64,000 bases of DNA from CAVXFL01 sp963761015 (GCA_963761015.1 CAVXFL010000009.1:737664-801663); one strand, 5' to 3'; positions 55,165 through 63,928 are shown, numbered from the stretch's first letter. The notes: generated by a model not told the origin, from the letters alone. Translations and numbers: made by a program.

Positions 55165-55839
55165 TCATGCCAGGTCGATGAATCGCTCGACCAAAATCTT
55201 GTAGCGCTGGGTCTTTGGTTTCGCCGCATCCTCCGCCAGCACGTAGCGGATCGAGCTACGTCCCTTGCAGCTCCGCGGCAGCACGCAACAGCGAACGAAG
55301 CGGGTCGCCTCCGTCTCCGAAGTCGGCGCAAGCACCGGCGCCGATCCCAATTCGAACCACGCCTCGCCCGGCCCGTACTCGTTGGCGTCGCCTTCCGTTT
55401 CGATGCGGATGCGGCCTTCCAGGCACACCCTGATCCCCGGCCCCTGATGCACGTGCGTGTAGGCGATGCCGCCTTTCGGAAACGCCACCTCGTCGCAGCG
55501 CATCAGCCAGCCGAAGCCGTCGGGGAGGTCGATGTCCGCTGCGAGCTTGATCGTCGACGGGCAGCGCGGCGCGGCGAGCGGCAAGCCCTGGTTCGCGGGC
55601 GCGTTCCCGGGCCCCAGTTCCCATCGCAGCACGCGCGCGCCGGCCTGCCCCGCCAGCAAGGCGATTTCGCCGCTGCCCACCCACGCCGATCCGCGCTCCT
55701 GGCGCGCGCAGCCGGTCGGATGTTCGACGACCATGTCACCCTCGGCCACGTAACAGACGCGGCCGAGGGCTGGCAAATACACCGGATCGCCAGACGGGGG
55801 CAGCGCGTCCTCGATCAGGCGCATGGTCATCCGGGTCAT
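55165..55839 (-). CDS. Cupin-fold protein
   Basis: 224 residues. Two beta-rich halves; the second has AYTHVHQGPGIRVCLEGRIR and EYGPGEAWFELG, the HxH...G cupin motif. The usual Glu and His ligands are only partly present. No signal peptide. Function is unknown. It is divergent-tail to uppP. Confidence 0.68.
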   Translation of the reverse strand: MTRMTMRLIEDALPPSGDPVYLPALGRVCYVAEGDMVVEHPTGCARQERGSAWVGSGEIALLAGQAGARVLRWELGPGNAPANQGLPLAAPRCPSTIKLAADIDLPDGFGWLMRCDEVAFPKGGIAYTHVHQGPGIRVCLEGRIRIETEGDANEYGPGEAWFELGSAPVLAPTSETEATRFVRCCVLPRSCKGRSSIRYVLAEDAAKPKTQRYKILVERFIDLA

Positions 55840-55898
55840 GGTCGCCTGTCCCCTGATCGGGTTTGCGGCGCCAGCCGCCGCTCAGGTAGCGGCGCGCG

Positions 55899-57089
55899 CT
55901 ACGCCGACGCGCCCGCGTCCGCCTCGGCGCGCAGCCTGTGCCGCAACGGGCTCTCGGCGCAGGGTAGCCGCTCGCTGAATCGGTAGTCCATCGGATCGAA
56001 CGCCGGCTCCGGCTTCCGCCCGAGGTCCTCGCCGCCCAGGACATAGTCGACCAGCGGGTTCACGTCCCCGATCAGCTCGCCGTAGGTTTCCATGTACCAT
56101 CCGGGGTCGAAGTGGGAATTCGGCCTGCGCCCCTCGCGCCAGCCGTTCCGACAGAAATGATCGAGAGGATCAATTCCGGCGGCCGCCACGTCCGGATAGC
56201 GTTCGAGATACCAAGCGCCCTGGAACAGGCCGGATTGGCGCAGCAAGGCCTTTTCCTGCTCCAGGTCGTGTTTTCCGCCGGCGGTCGCCGCCCCGCCCAG
56301 GAATGGCACCGGCAGCGCCGCCCGCGCCATGACGAGCTGCTGCGCCGCCACGCCCTCGCGCGAGATGCGATGGTGCAACCCGTAGTTCCGGGCGATGTCG
56401 CCCGGACGCAGTCTCGCCAGCAGCGCCTCGTTGCGCTCGCACACGTAATCCGTTCCTAGCCGCTCGTACTGCAGCAGCGCGATCGGGTGACGCGTCTCCC
56501 AAACGATCTGGCCGGTCGGATCGGCCGCGTGCCGGCCCACCGCGAAGTTGGTCTCCAGAACGGCATCGGGGTTGAAGACGGCCATCCGGTCGAGCTGCCG
56601 CATCCGCACGCCGCGCGTGACCGTCTGCGCCAATACCTGATCCTCGCCGGGGAACGCGTCGGCCACCATGTCGTAGCCAATCACCTTGATCGCCGTCGCG
56701 CCGTCGCTTGCGGCGTTGCGCAGAACGTCGAGCATCTCGGGATGAAACAGATGCTCGTTCATGTCGACGAGGAACACCCATTCCGCCGCACCGCGGCTTT
56801 GCTTCCAGCACGCGTTGCTCAGGCCGCGCGCCGCCTCGAACACGGAATCGCCGGTCAGCTCCCACGGGATCACCCGCACCCGCTCGTCGCCCGCCAGTTT
56901 CGCCAGCGAACCGTCGGTCGATCCGCCATCGTAGACGAAGAACCGGGCGACGATGTCGCGGTAGTGGTGGAGAAAGTACGGGATCATCCGCGCTTCGTTC
57001 CAGCACAGGGCGTGCAGGTGAACCTGGTCCCTGCCGGCAGCGATACCCGACGGCGTGCTCAAATCGGCAACTCCGGGCGGTTTTCCCAT
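55899..57089 (-). CDS. Glycosyltransferase family 2-like protein
   Basis: 396 residues. VHLHALCWNEARMIPYFLHH and ARFFVYDGGSTDGSLAKL are the GT2/DUF4422-like nucleotide-sugar part. AEWVFLVDMNEHLFHP is in place of the metal-binding DxD. The C-terminal ERYPDVAAAGIDPLDHFCRN and GWREGRRPNSHFDPGWYME repeat is typical of large bacterial glycan transferases. The acceptor is unknown. No neighbouring polysaccharide cluster. Confidence 0.8.
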   Translation of the reverse strand: MGKPPGVADLSTPSGIAAGRDQVHLHALCWNEARMIPYFLHHYRDIVARFFVYDGGSTDGSLAKLAGDERVRVIPWELTGDSVFEAARGLSNACWKQSRGAAEWVFLVDMNEHLFHPEMLDVLRNAASDGATAIKVIGYDMVADAFPGEDQVLAQTVTRGVRMRQLDRMAVFNPDAVLETNFAVGRHAADPTGQIVWETRHPIALLQYERLGTDYVCERNEALLARLRPGDIARNYGLHHRISREGVAAQQLVMARAALPVPFLGGAATAGGKHDLEQEKALLRQSGLFQGAWYLERYPDVAAAGIDPLDHFCRNGWREGRRPNSHFDPGWYMETYGELIGDVNPLVDYVLGGEDLGRKPEPAFDPMDYRFSERLPCAESPLRHRLRAEADAGASA

Positions 57090-57334
57090 TCGGCCATCCG
57101 ACGTCTACCGCAAGCGCCGCCGGCCGGGTTGTCCGGCGCGGCTTTACCCGAACTCCGCACCCGGACGCCACCACGGCCCGGGTTGGGCTGGCCCTGCCGC
57201 GGTATGCGGACGCAGTCTGGCGCGAAAAGATGAAGCCGCGCTTAGCGTCCCCCGGCGGCATGCGTGCCCGTGATTTCGTTCGCGCCGCCGCCATGATATC
57301 CCCCGCGGCAGGATCACCGCCAGGGAGATGCGGG

Positions 57335-57802
57335 ATGCGAGCAACCGTGATGGCTGTTCTGTTCGGGATCGGCCTCGCCGGGCCCGTGCTGGCCCAGCCC
57401 GCCGCCGCGGTCAGCCGCCAGGAACTGCGCCAGGGGGCCGATCTGATCGCAAAACAATACGACGAGGCGTACAATGCCAAGAGTGCGTCGGCGATGGCCG
57501 CGCTCTATGCGCCGAACGGCGTTCTGGTGCCGCCCGGGCGGCCGCCCGTGGAAGGCCGCCAGGCGATCATGGTCTACTACCAGGGCCGGTTCGATCACGG
57601 CATCGGCGGCCATGTGACCCGCATCGATCAGGTTCACCCGTTGGGCGACGGCGGATTCGCGGTCGGCCGGTTCAGCATCCAGGCGCCCGGTCCAAACGGT
57701 ACCCGCCGCGAGGTGCACGGCAACCTCGTCTACGTCCTGGAACGCATGCCGCGGGGCTGGAAACTCCGCCTCGTCATGGCGAGCCCGGTCCCCGGGCGGT
57801 AA
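57335..57802 (+). CDS. Exported SnoaL/DUF4440-like protein
   Basis: 155 residues. Signal peptide MRATVMAVLFGIGLAGPVLA, then a nuclear-transport-factor-2-like fold: ADLIAKQYDEAYNAKSASAM, ALYAPNGVLVPPGRPPVEG, GGFAVGRFSIQA, VYVLERMPRGWKLRLVM. A small ligand-binding or hydrolase role in the periplasm. It is convergent with rsmI, whose stop is only four bases away. Confidence 0.8.
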   Translation: MRATVMAVLFGIGLAGPVLAQPAAAVSRQELRQGADLIAKQYDEAYNAKSASAMAALYAPNGVLVPPGRPPVEGRQAIMVYYQGRFDHGIGGHVTRIDQVHPLGDGGFAVGRFSIQAPGPNGTRREVHGNLVYVLERMPRGWKLRLVMASPVPGR

Positions 57803-57805
57803 CGC

Positions 57806-58714
57806 TCAGCCGCCGGGCTTCTCGCCGCGGAGCGCCAGGGCGCGCGTATAGACGACGCGTCGCGGCAGCCCGGTCGCGGCGCTGACCTGCTCGGCCGCGT
57901 CCTTCACGCCGCCCGCCGCCAACGCCGCGCGAAGCCGGTCGTCCAGATCGAGCGTTTCCGGGGCGTCCGCCGGAGCCGGCCCGACCACCAGCGTGATCTC
58001 CCCGCGGCAGGGCTCCGCGTGGTAATGCGCGGCGAGTTCGCCGAGGCTGCCGCGGCGCACTTCCTCGAAGCGCTTGGTCAATTCCCGCGCGACCGCGGCT
58101 GGGCGGTCGCCGAACGTCTCCGCCAGATCGGCCAGGGTCTCGGCGAGCCGATGCGGCGCTTCGTGCCAGAGCAAGGTGGCGGAAAGCCCCGCGCGTTCCG
58201 CGGCGCGCAGCCGGCCGAACGCGGTCCGGCGCGCGCCCCGGCGCGGCGGCGGAAATCCGGACATCAGAAACGGCAGCGGCGGCAGTCCGGAGAGCACCAG
58301 CGCCAGCACGGCGGCATTCGGGCCGGGAACCCCGCTCACCGGCAGCCCCGCCGCGATCGCCGCGCGAACCAGGCGGAACCCGGGGTCCGACAACAGCGGC
58401 GTGCCCGCGTCCGAGACCAGCGCCAGAAGCTTGCCCGCGCGAAGCAACTCCAGCAACTCGGGCGTCCGGGCCGCCTCGTTGTGCTCGTGCAGCGGTGACA
58501 CGCGGCCCGCGATGCCGTGGGCCGCGAGGAGCCGGCGGGTCACGCGGGTGTCCTCACACAGAATGAGGTCGGCCTCGCGCAGCGTGCGCACCGCGCGGGC
58601 GCTCGTGTCGCCGAGGTTGCCGATCGGCGTCGAAACCAGCACAAGACCGGCTTGCGGGGCGTTCGGCCCCGATGTCGGCTCGGGAGGGAGGTCGTCGCAT
58701 GCGTCGGCGCGCAT
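57806..58714 (-). CDS. rsmI: 16S rRNA (cytidine-1402-2'-O)-methyltransferase
   Basis: 302 residues. It methylates 16S rRNA C1402 with SAM. LVLVSTPIGNLGDTSARAVR opens the tetrapyrrole-methylase fold; LVSDAGTPLLSDPGFRLVR and GVPGPNAAVLALVLSGL are family motifs, and KRFEEVRRGSLGEL follows. The first 20 residues are unusual; the start overlaps the divergent lipoprotein gene by 16 bases. A later start is possible but no other ATG is visible before the domain. Confidence 0.93.
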   Translation of the reverse strand: MRADACDDLPPEPTSGPNAPQAGLVLVSTPIGNLGDTSARAVRTLREADLILCEDTRVTRRLLAAHGIAGRVSPLHEHNEAARTPELLELLRAGKLLALVSDAGTPLLSDPGFRLVRAAIAAGLPVSGVPGPNAAVLALVLSGLPPLPFLMSGFPPPRRGARRTAFGRLRAAERAGLSATLLWHEAPHRLAETLADLAETFGDRPAAVARELTKRFEEVRRGSLGELAAHYHAEPCRGEITLVVGPAPADAPETLDLDDRLRAALAAGGVKDAAEQVSAATGLPRRVVYTRALALRGEKPGG

Positions 58715-59952
58715 TCGTGTTCCTGCTCGGCACCATGTCGCTCGCCGCCTGCATGCGCGCGGAGCCCGAGTTGTATCCCCCGCCGCCCTACGGCGCGACC
58801 CCGCCGGTGTACGCCCCGCCGTCCCGGCCGGTCCCGCGCGGTCCGGGCGGGCCGGTCGCGATCTTGCTGCCGCTGACCGGGCCGAACGCGCAACTCGGCC
58901 AGGCGATGCTGAACGCCGCCAGGCTGGCGCTGGAGGTTCCCGGCGCGCCGAAGCTGGACGTGCGCGACACCGGCGGCACCACGACCGGCGCCGACCAGGC
59001 CGCCGAGCAGGCGATCGCGGCTGGCGACCGCATCATCCTGGGGCCGCTCACGGCGATCGAAACGGAGGCTGTCGCCGGCCCGGCGCGCGCTGCCGGCGTG
59101 CCGGTGCTCGCCTTCACCAGCGATCCCGCGCAGGCGCGGCCCGGCGTCTGGACGCTCGGCCTGACCCCTGGCCAGCAGGTGCGGCGGCTGGTCGGCGCGT
59201 CGGTCGCCAAGGGGAAGAACCGGTTCGCCGGCCTGCTCCCGGACAACGAGTTCGGCCACGCCATGGAATCGGCCCTCGTGGACGCCACGCAGTCGGCTGG
59301 CGTGCCTGCGCCCAAAGTCACGGAATACACCGCGAACCCGGACTCCATGACCCAGCAGGCGCGCGATCTGGCCGAGTATGCCCAGCGCCACGGCCCCGCC
59401 GGTGAGACGCCGGCCGGCATGCCGCTGCCCGCCAACGCCGCGGGTGGCGAGCAGCCGCACCCGCCGGTCTCGCCGCCGCCGTTCGATGCCCTGCTGCTCG
59501 CCGCGACCGGGCCGCAACTGGGCGAACTGGCCACCGCGCTCGGCGCGAGCGACGTCACCCCGGCACAGGTGCAGATCCTGGGACCGGCGCTCTGGGCACA
59601 GCCCGGCGCGCGCGGGTCCCACAACCCGTTCCTGGACGGCGCCTGGTACGCGGCGCCCGATCCCGCCGCCCGCGCACCCTTCGTGGCGCAGTACCGGGGG
59701 AAGTATGGCGCCACGCCGCCGCGGCTCGCCGATCTGGCCTACGACGCCGCCGCGATCGCGCGCCTGGACCACCAGCGCGGCTATTCGCCCTCGCTGCTGA
59801 CGCGACCGAACGGGTTCGCCGGCGTCGATGGCCTGATCGCCTTGCTGCCGGACGGGCAGGTCCGCCGCGCGCTCGCCCTGTTCGAAATCCGCAACGGCGG
59901 CGCCAAGATCCTGGAACGCCCGCCGTCGTCGCTGCGCGGTCCGGGGGTCTGA
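58699..59952 (+). CDS. LppC/LpoA-like penicillin-binding-protein activator lipoprotein
   Basis: 417 residues from MRRRAFVFLLGTMSLAAC, a lipoprotein signal with Cys as lipid anchor. After a Pro-rich linker comes a periplasmic-binding fold (VAILLPLTGPNAQLGQAML, then ILGPLTAIETEAVAG and VPVLAFTSDPAQARPGVW), like LppC/LpoA proteins that activate PBP1. rsmI divergent to lppC is a conserved arrangement. The Pro-rich stretch around residue 245 may be disordered. Confidence 0.85.
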   Translation: MRRRAFVFLLGTMSLAACMRAEPELYPPPPYGATPPVYAPPSRPVPRGPGGPVAILLPLTGPNAQLGQAMLNAARLALEVPGAPKLDVRDTGGTTTGADQAAEQAIAAGDRIILGPLTAIETEAVAGPARAAGVPVLAFTSDPAQARPGVWTLGLTPGQQVRRLVGASVAKGKNRFAGLLPDNEFGHAMESALVDATQSAGVPAPKVTEYTANPDSMTQQARDLAEYAQRHGPAGETPAGMPLPANAAGGEQPHPPVSPPPFDALLLAATGPQLGELATALGASDVTPAQVQILGPALWAQPGARGSHNPFLDGAWYAAPDPAARAPFVAQYRGKYGATPPRLADLAYDAAAIARLDHQRGYSPSLLTRPNGFAGVDGLIALLPDGQVRRALALFEIRNGGAKILERPPSSLRGPGV

Positions 59953-59973
59953 GCCCCCGCGCGGCGTTCTCTC

Positions 59974-60011
59974 GCCGTTGCGTCCGGCCACCGCCGTTGC
60001 GTCCGGCCACG
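59974..60011. repeat. Two tandem 19-base repeats at the kinase start
   Basis: GCCGTTGCGTCCGGCCACC (59974-59992) repeats as GCCGTTGCGTCCGGCCACG (59993-60011). Each copy contains a TTG; the two TTG codons are in different frames because 19 is not a multiple of three. The second is the start that matches the kinase frame. Confidence 0.8.
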
Positions 60012-61367
60012 TTTCTGCTGACGGCCGGCGCCATCGCCGCCGCGCCCGTGCTCGCGCTCGCCGTACTGGCCGGCACCGGCACGGCCTCGGTCGGTCCGGC
60101 CCTGGCCGCCATGGCCGGAGTCGTGCTGGCGGCGCTCGGCATCGCCGCGCTGGCCGCCCGCGATCTCGCCCGTCTCCGGCACGACCTGAACGCCGCCACG
60201 ACCGCCGGGCCCGCCCGACGCGCCGCGAGCCTCGCGTCCGGCCTGCTATGGCCGCCGCTCGCCAGGCTGGCGCGCGAGGTCGAGCGGCTGGCGCGCGGGC
60301 TGGAGGAGCGGGCGGTCCGCGCCGCCGGCAAGGTCGAAACCGAGTCCGCGATCGTGCAGCGCCTGCCCGATCCGCTGATCGTGGTCCGGGCCGACCGCTC
60401 GGTGGTGTTCGCCAACGAAGCGGCGCGCGCGGCGTTCGGCGCCGACCTGCCGGCCGTGCTGCGGCATCCGCTGCTGCGCGCCGCCATCGACCGCGCCGCG
60501 CTCGAGGCAACGAACCAGCGCGCCGCCCTGGCCTTGGCGGCGCCGGTGCCGCGGGAACTGGACGCCACCGCAATTCCGCTCGGGCGCGATGGGGAAGGGA
60601 CGGTCGGCGAGCCCGGCCGGATCGTCGTCGTCCTGTCCGACCGCACGCGCGAACGCGCGGTCGAGCGGATGCGCGCCGATTTCGTCGCCAATGTCAGCCA
60701 CGAGTTGCGCACCCCGCTCGCCAGCCTGACCGGCTTCATCGAGACGCTGCGCGGACCGGCGGCCGACGACCCGCCGGCGCAGCAACGCTTCCTCGGCATC
60801 ATGGCCGAGGAGGCGGCGCGCATGAACCGGCTGATCGACGACCTGCTGAGCCTGTCGCGCATCGAGCTGACCGAGCACCAGGCGCCGTCCGGGCGGCTGG
60901 ACATCCGGGCGTTGATCAAGCGGCTCGCCGCCACGTTCGAGCCGCGCCTCGCCGCGCGCGGCATGGTTCTGGCGCTGGCGCTCGCGCCCGACCTGCCGCT
61001 GGTCGCGGGCGACGCCGACCAGCTGACGCAGGTGCTGCAAAACCTGCTGGACAACGCGCTGAAATACGCCGGGTCCGGCACGGTGCGCCTGTCGGCGAAG
61101 CCGGCCAGCGGCGGGCGGTTCCCGGCGCGGCAAGGCGTGGCGATCGCGGTCGCCGACGAGGGGCCGGGGATTCCGCGCGAGCACATCCCGCGGCTGACGG
61201 AGCGGTTCTATCGCGTGGACAAGGGCCGCTCGCGCCGCGCCGGCGGCACCGGGCTCGGCCTCGCCATCATCAAGCACATCGTCAACCGCCACCGCGGCCA
61301 GTTGCTGATCGAAAGCGAGGAGGGGCACGGCAGCACCTTTATCATCTGGCTACCCCTCGGAACATAG
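59997..61367 (+). CDS. PhoR-like sensor histidine kinase
   Basis: 456 residues from a TTG start. Two N-terminal hydrophobic helices, then a PAS-like segment (IVQRLPDPLIVVRADRSVVF), then a kinase core: H-box FVANVSHELRTPLASLTGF (autophosphorylated His), N-box LQNLLDNALKYA, G-boxes ADEGPGIPREHIPRL and AGGTGLGLAIIKHIV. Resembles PhoR/PhoB-type kinases. No response regulator or pst genes follow here, so it is an orphan in this window. Confidence 0.88.
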   Translation: MRPATFLLTAGAIAAAPVLALAVLAGTGTASVGPALAAMAGVVLAALGIAALAARDLARLRHDLNAATTAGPARRAASLASGLLWPPLARLAREVERLARGLEERAVRAAGKVETESAIVQRLPDPLIVVRADRSVVFANEAARAAFGADLPAVLRHPLLRAAIDRAALEATNQRAALALAAPVPRELDATAIPLGRDGEGTVGEPGRIVVVLSDRTRERAVERMRADFVANVSHELRTPLASLTGFIETLRGPAADDPPAQQRFLGIMAEEAARMNRLIDDLLSLSRIELTEHQAPSGRLDIRALIKRLAATFEPRLAARGMVLALALAPDLPLVAGDADQLTQVLQNLLDNALKYAGSGTVRLSAKPASGGRFPARQGVAIAVADEGPGIPREHIPRLTERFYRVDKGRSRRAGGTGLGLAIIKHIVNRHRGQLLIESEEGHGSTFIIWLPLGT

Positions 61368-61431
61368 GCCCGCCCGCTAGTTGCCTCGGACTTTGTTGGC
61401 TGGACGAGCCGCATCAGCCACATTGCAAGGA

Positions 61432-61629
61432 TCAGTATGGCTCATGCTTCTCGACATGATCTATGACCACAGCCCCGCTAGGTTCGATAATAAAGTACCA
61501 AACCAACTCGGGGACATCGTCGAAAGCCTTTGTTATCGCATATCTCACGCTTCCCCAGTCGCTTTCCCACCTATGAAACCCGTAGGGATTTCTGTCTAGG
61601 CCGTCGTAAATAGTGAGGCGGACCCCCTC
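61432..61629 (-). pseudogene. 3' part of a small gene interrupted by IS3
   Basis: About 65 codons read EGVRLTIYDGLDRNPYGF, then RWESDWGSVRYAITKAFDDV and PELVWYFIIEPSGAVVIDH to TGA at 61432. Codon use is less GC-rich than the neighbours. The missing 5' end is plausibly on the other side of the IS: joining the flanks gives ATG CAG GAG GGG GTC, a start one or two codons before this frame. I do not recognise the protein. Confidence 0.55.
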
Positions 61630-61714
61630 AAGTGGACCACTGAGCCGCTCGGCTTAATTGGAATTCGACCGCTCCTAATTCCTCACATTATGCCGCTTGT
61701 GGCTGCTGCTGCTG

Positions 61715-61776
61715 CGGTTGTGGGCATGTGGATAACGCGCCAGCGTTATCCAAGCGCAGCGTCATGTCCACAACCG
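61715..61776. repeat. Nested palindrome in the tail of OrfB
   Basis: Outer arms CGGTTGTGG and CCACAACCG enclose GGATAACGC-GCCA-GCGTTATCC, a 9-base perfect stem. It could form a stable hairpin at the end of the transposase transcript. Confidence 0.6.
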
Positions 61777-62651
61777 TTTCGCTCTTGCCGGGCAGCAACC
61801 GTTTCGCTCTTGCCGGGCAGCCCCTCGCGCGAAACCGCCATCGGCGGGCGATTTCCCAGCGCCTGATGCGGCCGCCGCAGATTGTAAAACGCGATCCATG
61901 CGGCAATCCCGGCCCGCGCCTCGCGGCCATCCGCATAGCCTTTCAGATACACGTCCTCGTGCTTCAGCGAGCGCCACAACCGCTCAATGAACACGTTGTC
62001 CAGCCACCGCCCGCGCCCGTCCATCGACACTTTGATCCCGGCCGCGAGCAGCGTGCCGGTGAACGCCGCGCTGGTGAATTGGCTCCCCTGATCGGTGTTG
62101 AAGATCTCCGGCTTGCCGAACCGCCTCAGCGCTTCTGCCAGCGCGGAAACGCAGAACGACACGTCCATCGTGTTCGACAACCGCCAAGCCAGCACCGCCC
62201 GGCTCTGCCAGTCCATGATCGCCACCAGATACAAGAAGCCGCGGCCGATCGGGACGTAGGTGATGTCCGCCGCCCAGACCTGGTTCGGCCGCTCGATCGG
62301 CAAATCCCGAAGCAAATACGGGAAGATCTTGTGCCCCGGCGCCGGCTTGGTGGTGCGCGGCTTCGGCCCGAGTGCGGCGATCCCCATCCACCGCATCAAC
62401 CGCTGCACCCGCTTGCGGTTAACCGCGCGACCTTCGGCCCGCAGCAGCGCCGTGATCCGCCGCGAACCGAGAAACGGCCAGGCCGTGAACAGCTCGTCGA
62501 TGCGACGCAGCAGCGCGAGTTCGTTGTCGTTCGCCGCCGTCGGCTCGCGATACACGCCGGATCGCGCCAGGCCCAGCAACGCGCATTGGCGGCGGACCGA
62601 TAGGTTGGGGTGGTCGCGGTCGAGCCGGGCGCGCCGGTCCGGAGTGCTCAT
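61746..62651 (-). CDS. IS3 family transposase OrfB
   Basis: 301 residues. DDE integrase core with Asp in VWAADITYVPIGRGFLYLVA, Asp in FNTDQGSQFTSAAF and Glu in DNVFIERLWRSLKHEDVYL. An HTH_21 region precedes (RRQCALLGLARSGVYR). The C-terminus is altered by a perfect 25-base tandem duplication; the usual family end is about NRPPMAVSREG, after which the tail is aberrant. Otherwise intact. Confidence 0.9.
   Translation of the reverse strand: MSTPDRRARLDRDHPNLSVRRQCALLGLARSGVYREPTAANDNELALLRRIDELFTAWPFLGSRRITALLRAEGRAVNRKRVQRLMRWMGIAALGPKPRTTKPAPGHKIFPYLLRDLPIERPNQVWAADITYVPIGRGFLYLVAIMDWQSRAVLAWRLSNTMDVSFCVSALAEALRRFGKPEIFNTDQGSQFTSAAFTGTLLAAGIKVSMDGRGRWLDNVFIERLWRSLKHEDVYLKGYADGREARAGIAAWIAFYNLRRPHQALGNRPPMAVSREGLPGKSETVAARQERNGCGHDAALG
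61772..61821. repeat. Perfect 25-base tandem duplication inside orfB
   Basis: AACCGTTTCGCTCTTGCCGG and five more bases occur twice without a gap (61772-61796 and 61797-61821). It lies within the transposase C-terminal codons and shifts the reading frame of the tail, since 25 is not a multiple of three. Confidence 0.75.
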
Positions 62652-62938
62652 CTTCCGGACCTCCCGGCCAAAAAATCGCGTTCCACGGTCAACTGCCCGA
62701 TCTTGGCGTGCAGCTTCTCGATCTCACGTTCGCGCTGCGCCTCAGCCTCGTGGCCGACCTTGGCTTCGAATGCCCGTGCCGCCTGCTCCTGAAGCTGCTT
62801 CTTCCAGGCGTAGATTTGGTTCGGGTGCACCCCATAGCGCTGCGCGAGGTCGGTCACCGTCGCGGTCTCCCGCAATGCCTCCACTGCGATCTTCGCCTTC
62901 AGCGCCGCATCGATCTTGCGTCGTGTTCGCTTCGTCAT
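62648..62938 (-). CDS. IS3 family OrfA
   Basis: 96 residues with an HTH (VTDLAQRYGVHPNQIYAWKK) and a leucine-zipper-like tail. The stop overlaps the orfB ATG (ATGA), allowing coupled or frameshifted OrfAB synthesis. Confidence 0.88.
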   Translation of the reverse strand: MTKRTRRKIDAALKAKIAVEALRETATVTDLAQRYGVHPNQIYAWKKQLQEQAARAFEAKVGHEAEAQREREIEKLHAKIGQLTVERDFLAGRSGR

Positions 62939-63116
62939 CTCCCGCTCCGTCTATCAGCGGAGCGGCCTCTCTCCAATCAAGCCACCGGTCCTAAATTCGG
63001 GGTCCACTTCTGCATTGCACCTTACGGTTTGGTTCGCGGCGCTATGCTTGCCGCCGCGGCATGCCGTTCCCGATGCCGAGAACGACCGCCACGCGGCCTG
63101 TGATCGCGTCCAGCCA

Positions 63117-63291
63117 GCGTAGGGTGGAATGCGCTTTCGCATTCCACCAAAAACCGTCCGATTGATCGCGGTCACGCAGGTTGAGGTAGAAAATCAACTG
63201 TCGCCCGCGACGCGGTTGCGGGGATAATCCGGGATGAAATGATCGTCGCGCCTCGAGGTGGTGGAATGCGAAAGCGCATTCCACCCTACGC
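63117..63291. repeat. 175-base MITE with perfect 32-base terminal inverted repeats
   Basis: The left arm GCGTAGGGTGGAATGCGCTT (ending at 63148) is the exact inverse complement of 63260-63291. Each arm is also self-complementary (GTGGAATGCG / CGCATTCCAC). The inside carries no gene. It ends 3 bases before the stop of the DUF2442-like gene. The GTGGAATGCG palindrome is a known type of short repeat in alphaproteobacteria. Confidence 0.8.
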
Positions 63292-63293
63292 TC

Positions 63294-63737
63294 TCAGGCC
63301 GCCACGGTCCCGGATGTCTTTCGCGGCCGGCCGCCTTTCCGGCCATTGGCTTGGGCGCTGTTCCGCTTTGCCTCCGACGTCGCCTTGCCTCCGCGGCTCG
63401 CAAAGATCGCCGCTACCGCCCGGCGCGGCAGCATCGCCGGCAGGACCGCGGTCATTAAGCCCTGCACGCTGATGTGGATGTCCCGGTCTTCGAGCTCGGT
63501 CGCCGATCCGTCGGGCCAAACTGCCAGCCGTATCAAATCCTCGGCGGGCACCCCTCGCAGGGCATCGATCCACTGCCGAGGGATCACAAATCCAGCGTTC
63601 CGGGTCGTCATGATTTCGATGGCGTCGCGCTCAGGCTCATAGCGCACGGCTCGGGCCCGAATCTCCGTCTCCACGTCCGCCCGGCCGGCGGCGAGCGCCG
63701 CGGCGTATTCGGCATCGGTGATGTGGTGCTGGCTCAC
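63294..63737 (-). CDS. DUF2442 family protein
   Basis: 147 residues from a GTG (VSQHHITDAEYAAALAAGR). The start is supported by a GTGA overlap with the stop of a short upstream frame. DUF2442 features are AVRYEPERDAIEIMTTRNA and VPAEDLIRLAVWPDGSATEL. The tail is basic (NGRKGGRPRKTSGTVAA). The short upstream frame, RYEPAAERLRIAFRDGTTAE, also looks like this family but has no start codon that I can see. Such pairs are often linked to toxin-antitoxin-like modules. Confidence 0.7.
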   Translation of the reverse strand: MSQHHITDAEYAAALAAGRADVETEIRARAVRYEPERDAIEIMTTRNAGFVIPRQWIDALRGVPAEDLIRLAVWPDGSATELEDRDIHISVQGLMTAVLPAMLPRRAVAAIFASRGGKATSEAKRNSAQANGRKGGRPRKTSGTVAA

Positions 63738-63928
63738 GGCGCTACACTTGCCTCTGCTGTCGTGCCATCCCGAAACGCAATGCGAAGCCTCTCCGCCGCA
63801 GGCTCGTACCTGGCATCTGCGATCTGCTTCGCCTCCGGTCACCTGGCGGGCGCAGCTCGATTTTTTCGCCTCCACGCGGTCCACGTGGTCGCACCATAGC
63901 TCCCGACCCTGGTAGATCCATTAACGGT

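Larger units (their letters stand above)
61630..63009 (-). mobile_element. IS3 family insertion sequence
   Basis: About 1.38 kb. The ends share AAGTGGACC and, about 20-25 bases inside, GGCTTRATTGGA, an imperfect inverted repeat. Inside are orfA and orfB with an ATGA overlap. No clear target duplication is seen (CTC on the left, CTG on the right). Confidence 0.82.

Noticed and set aside
58540..60573. A 677-codon minus-strand frame over rsmI start, lppC and the kinase
   Set aside because: Overlaps three supported genes and has shadow-like composition.
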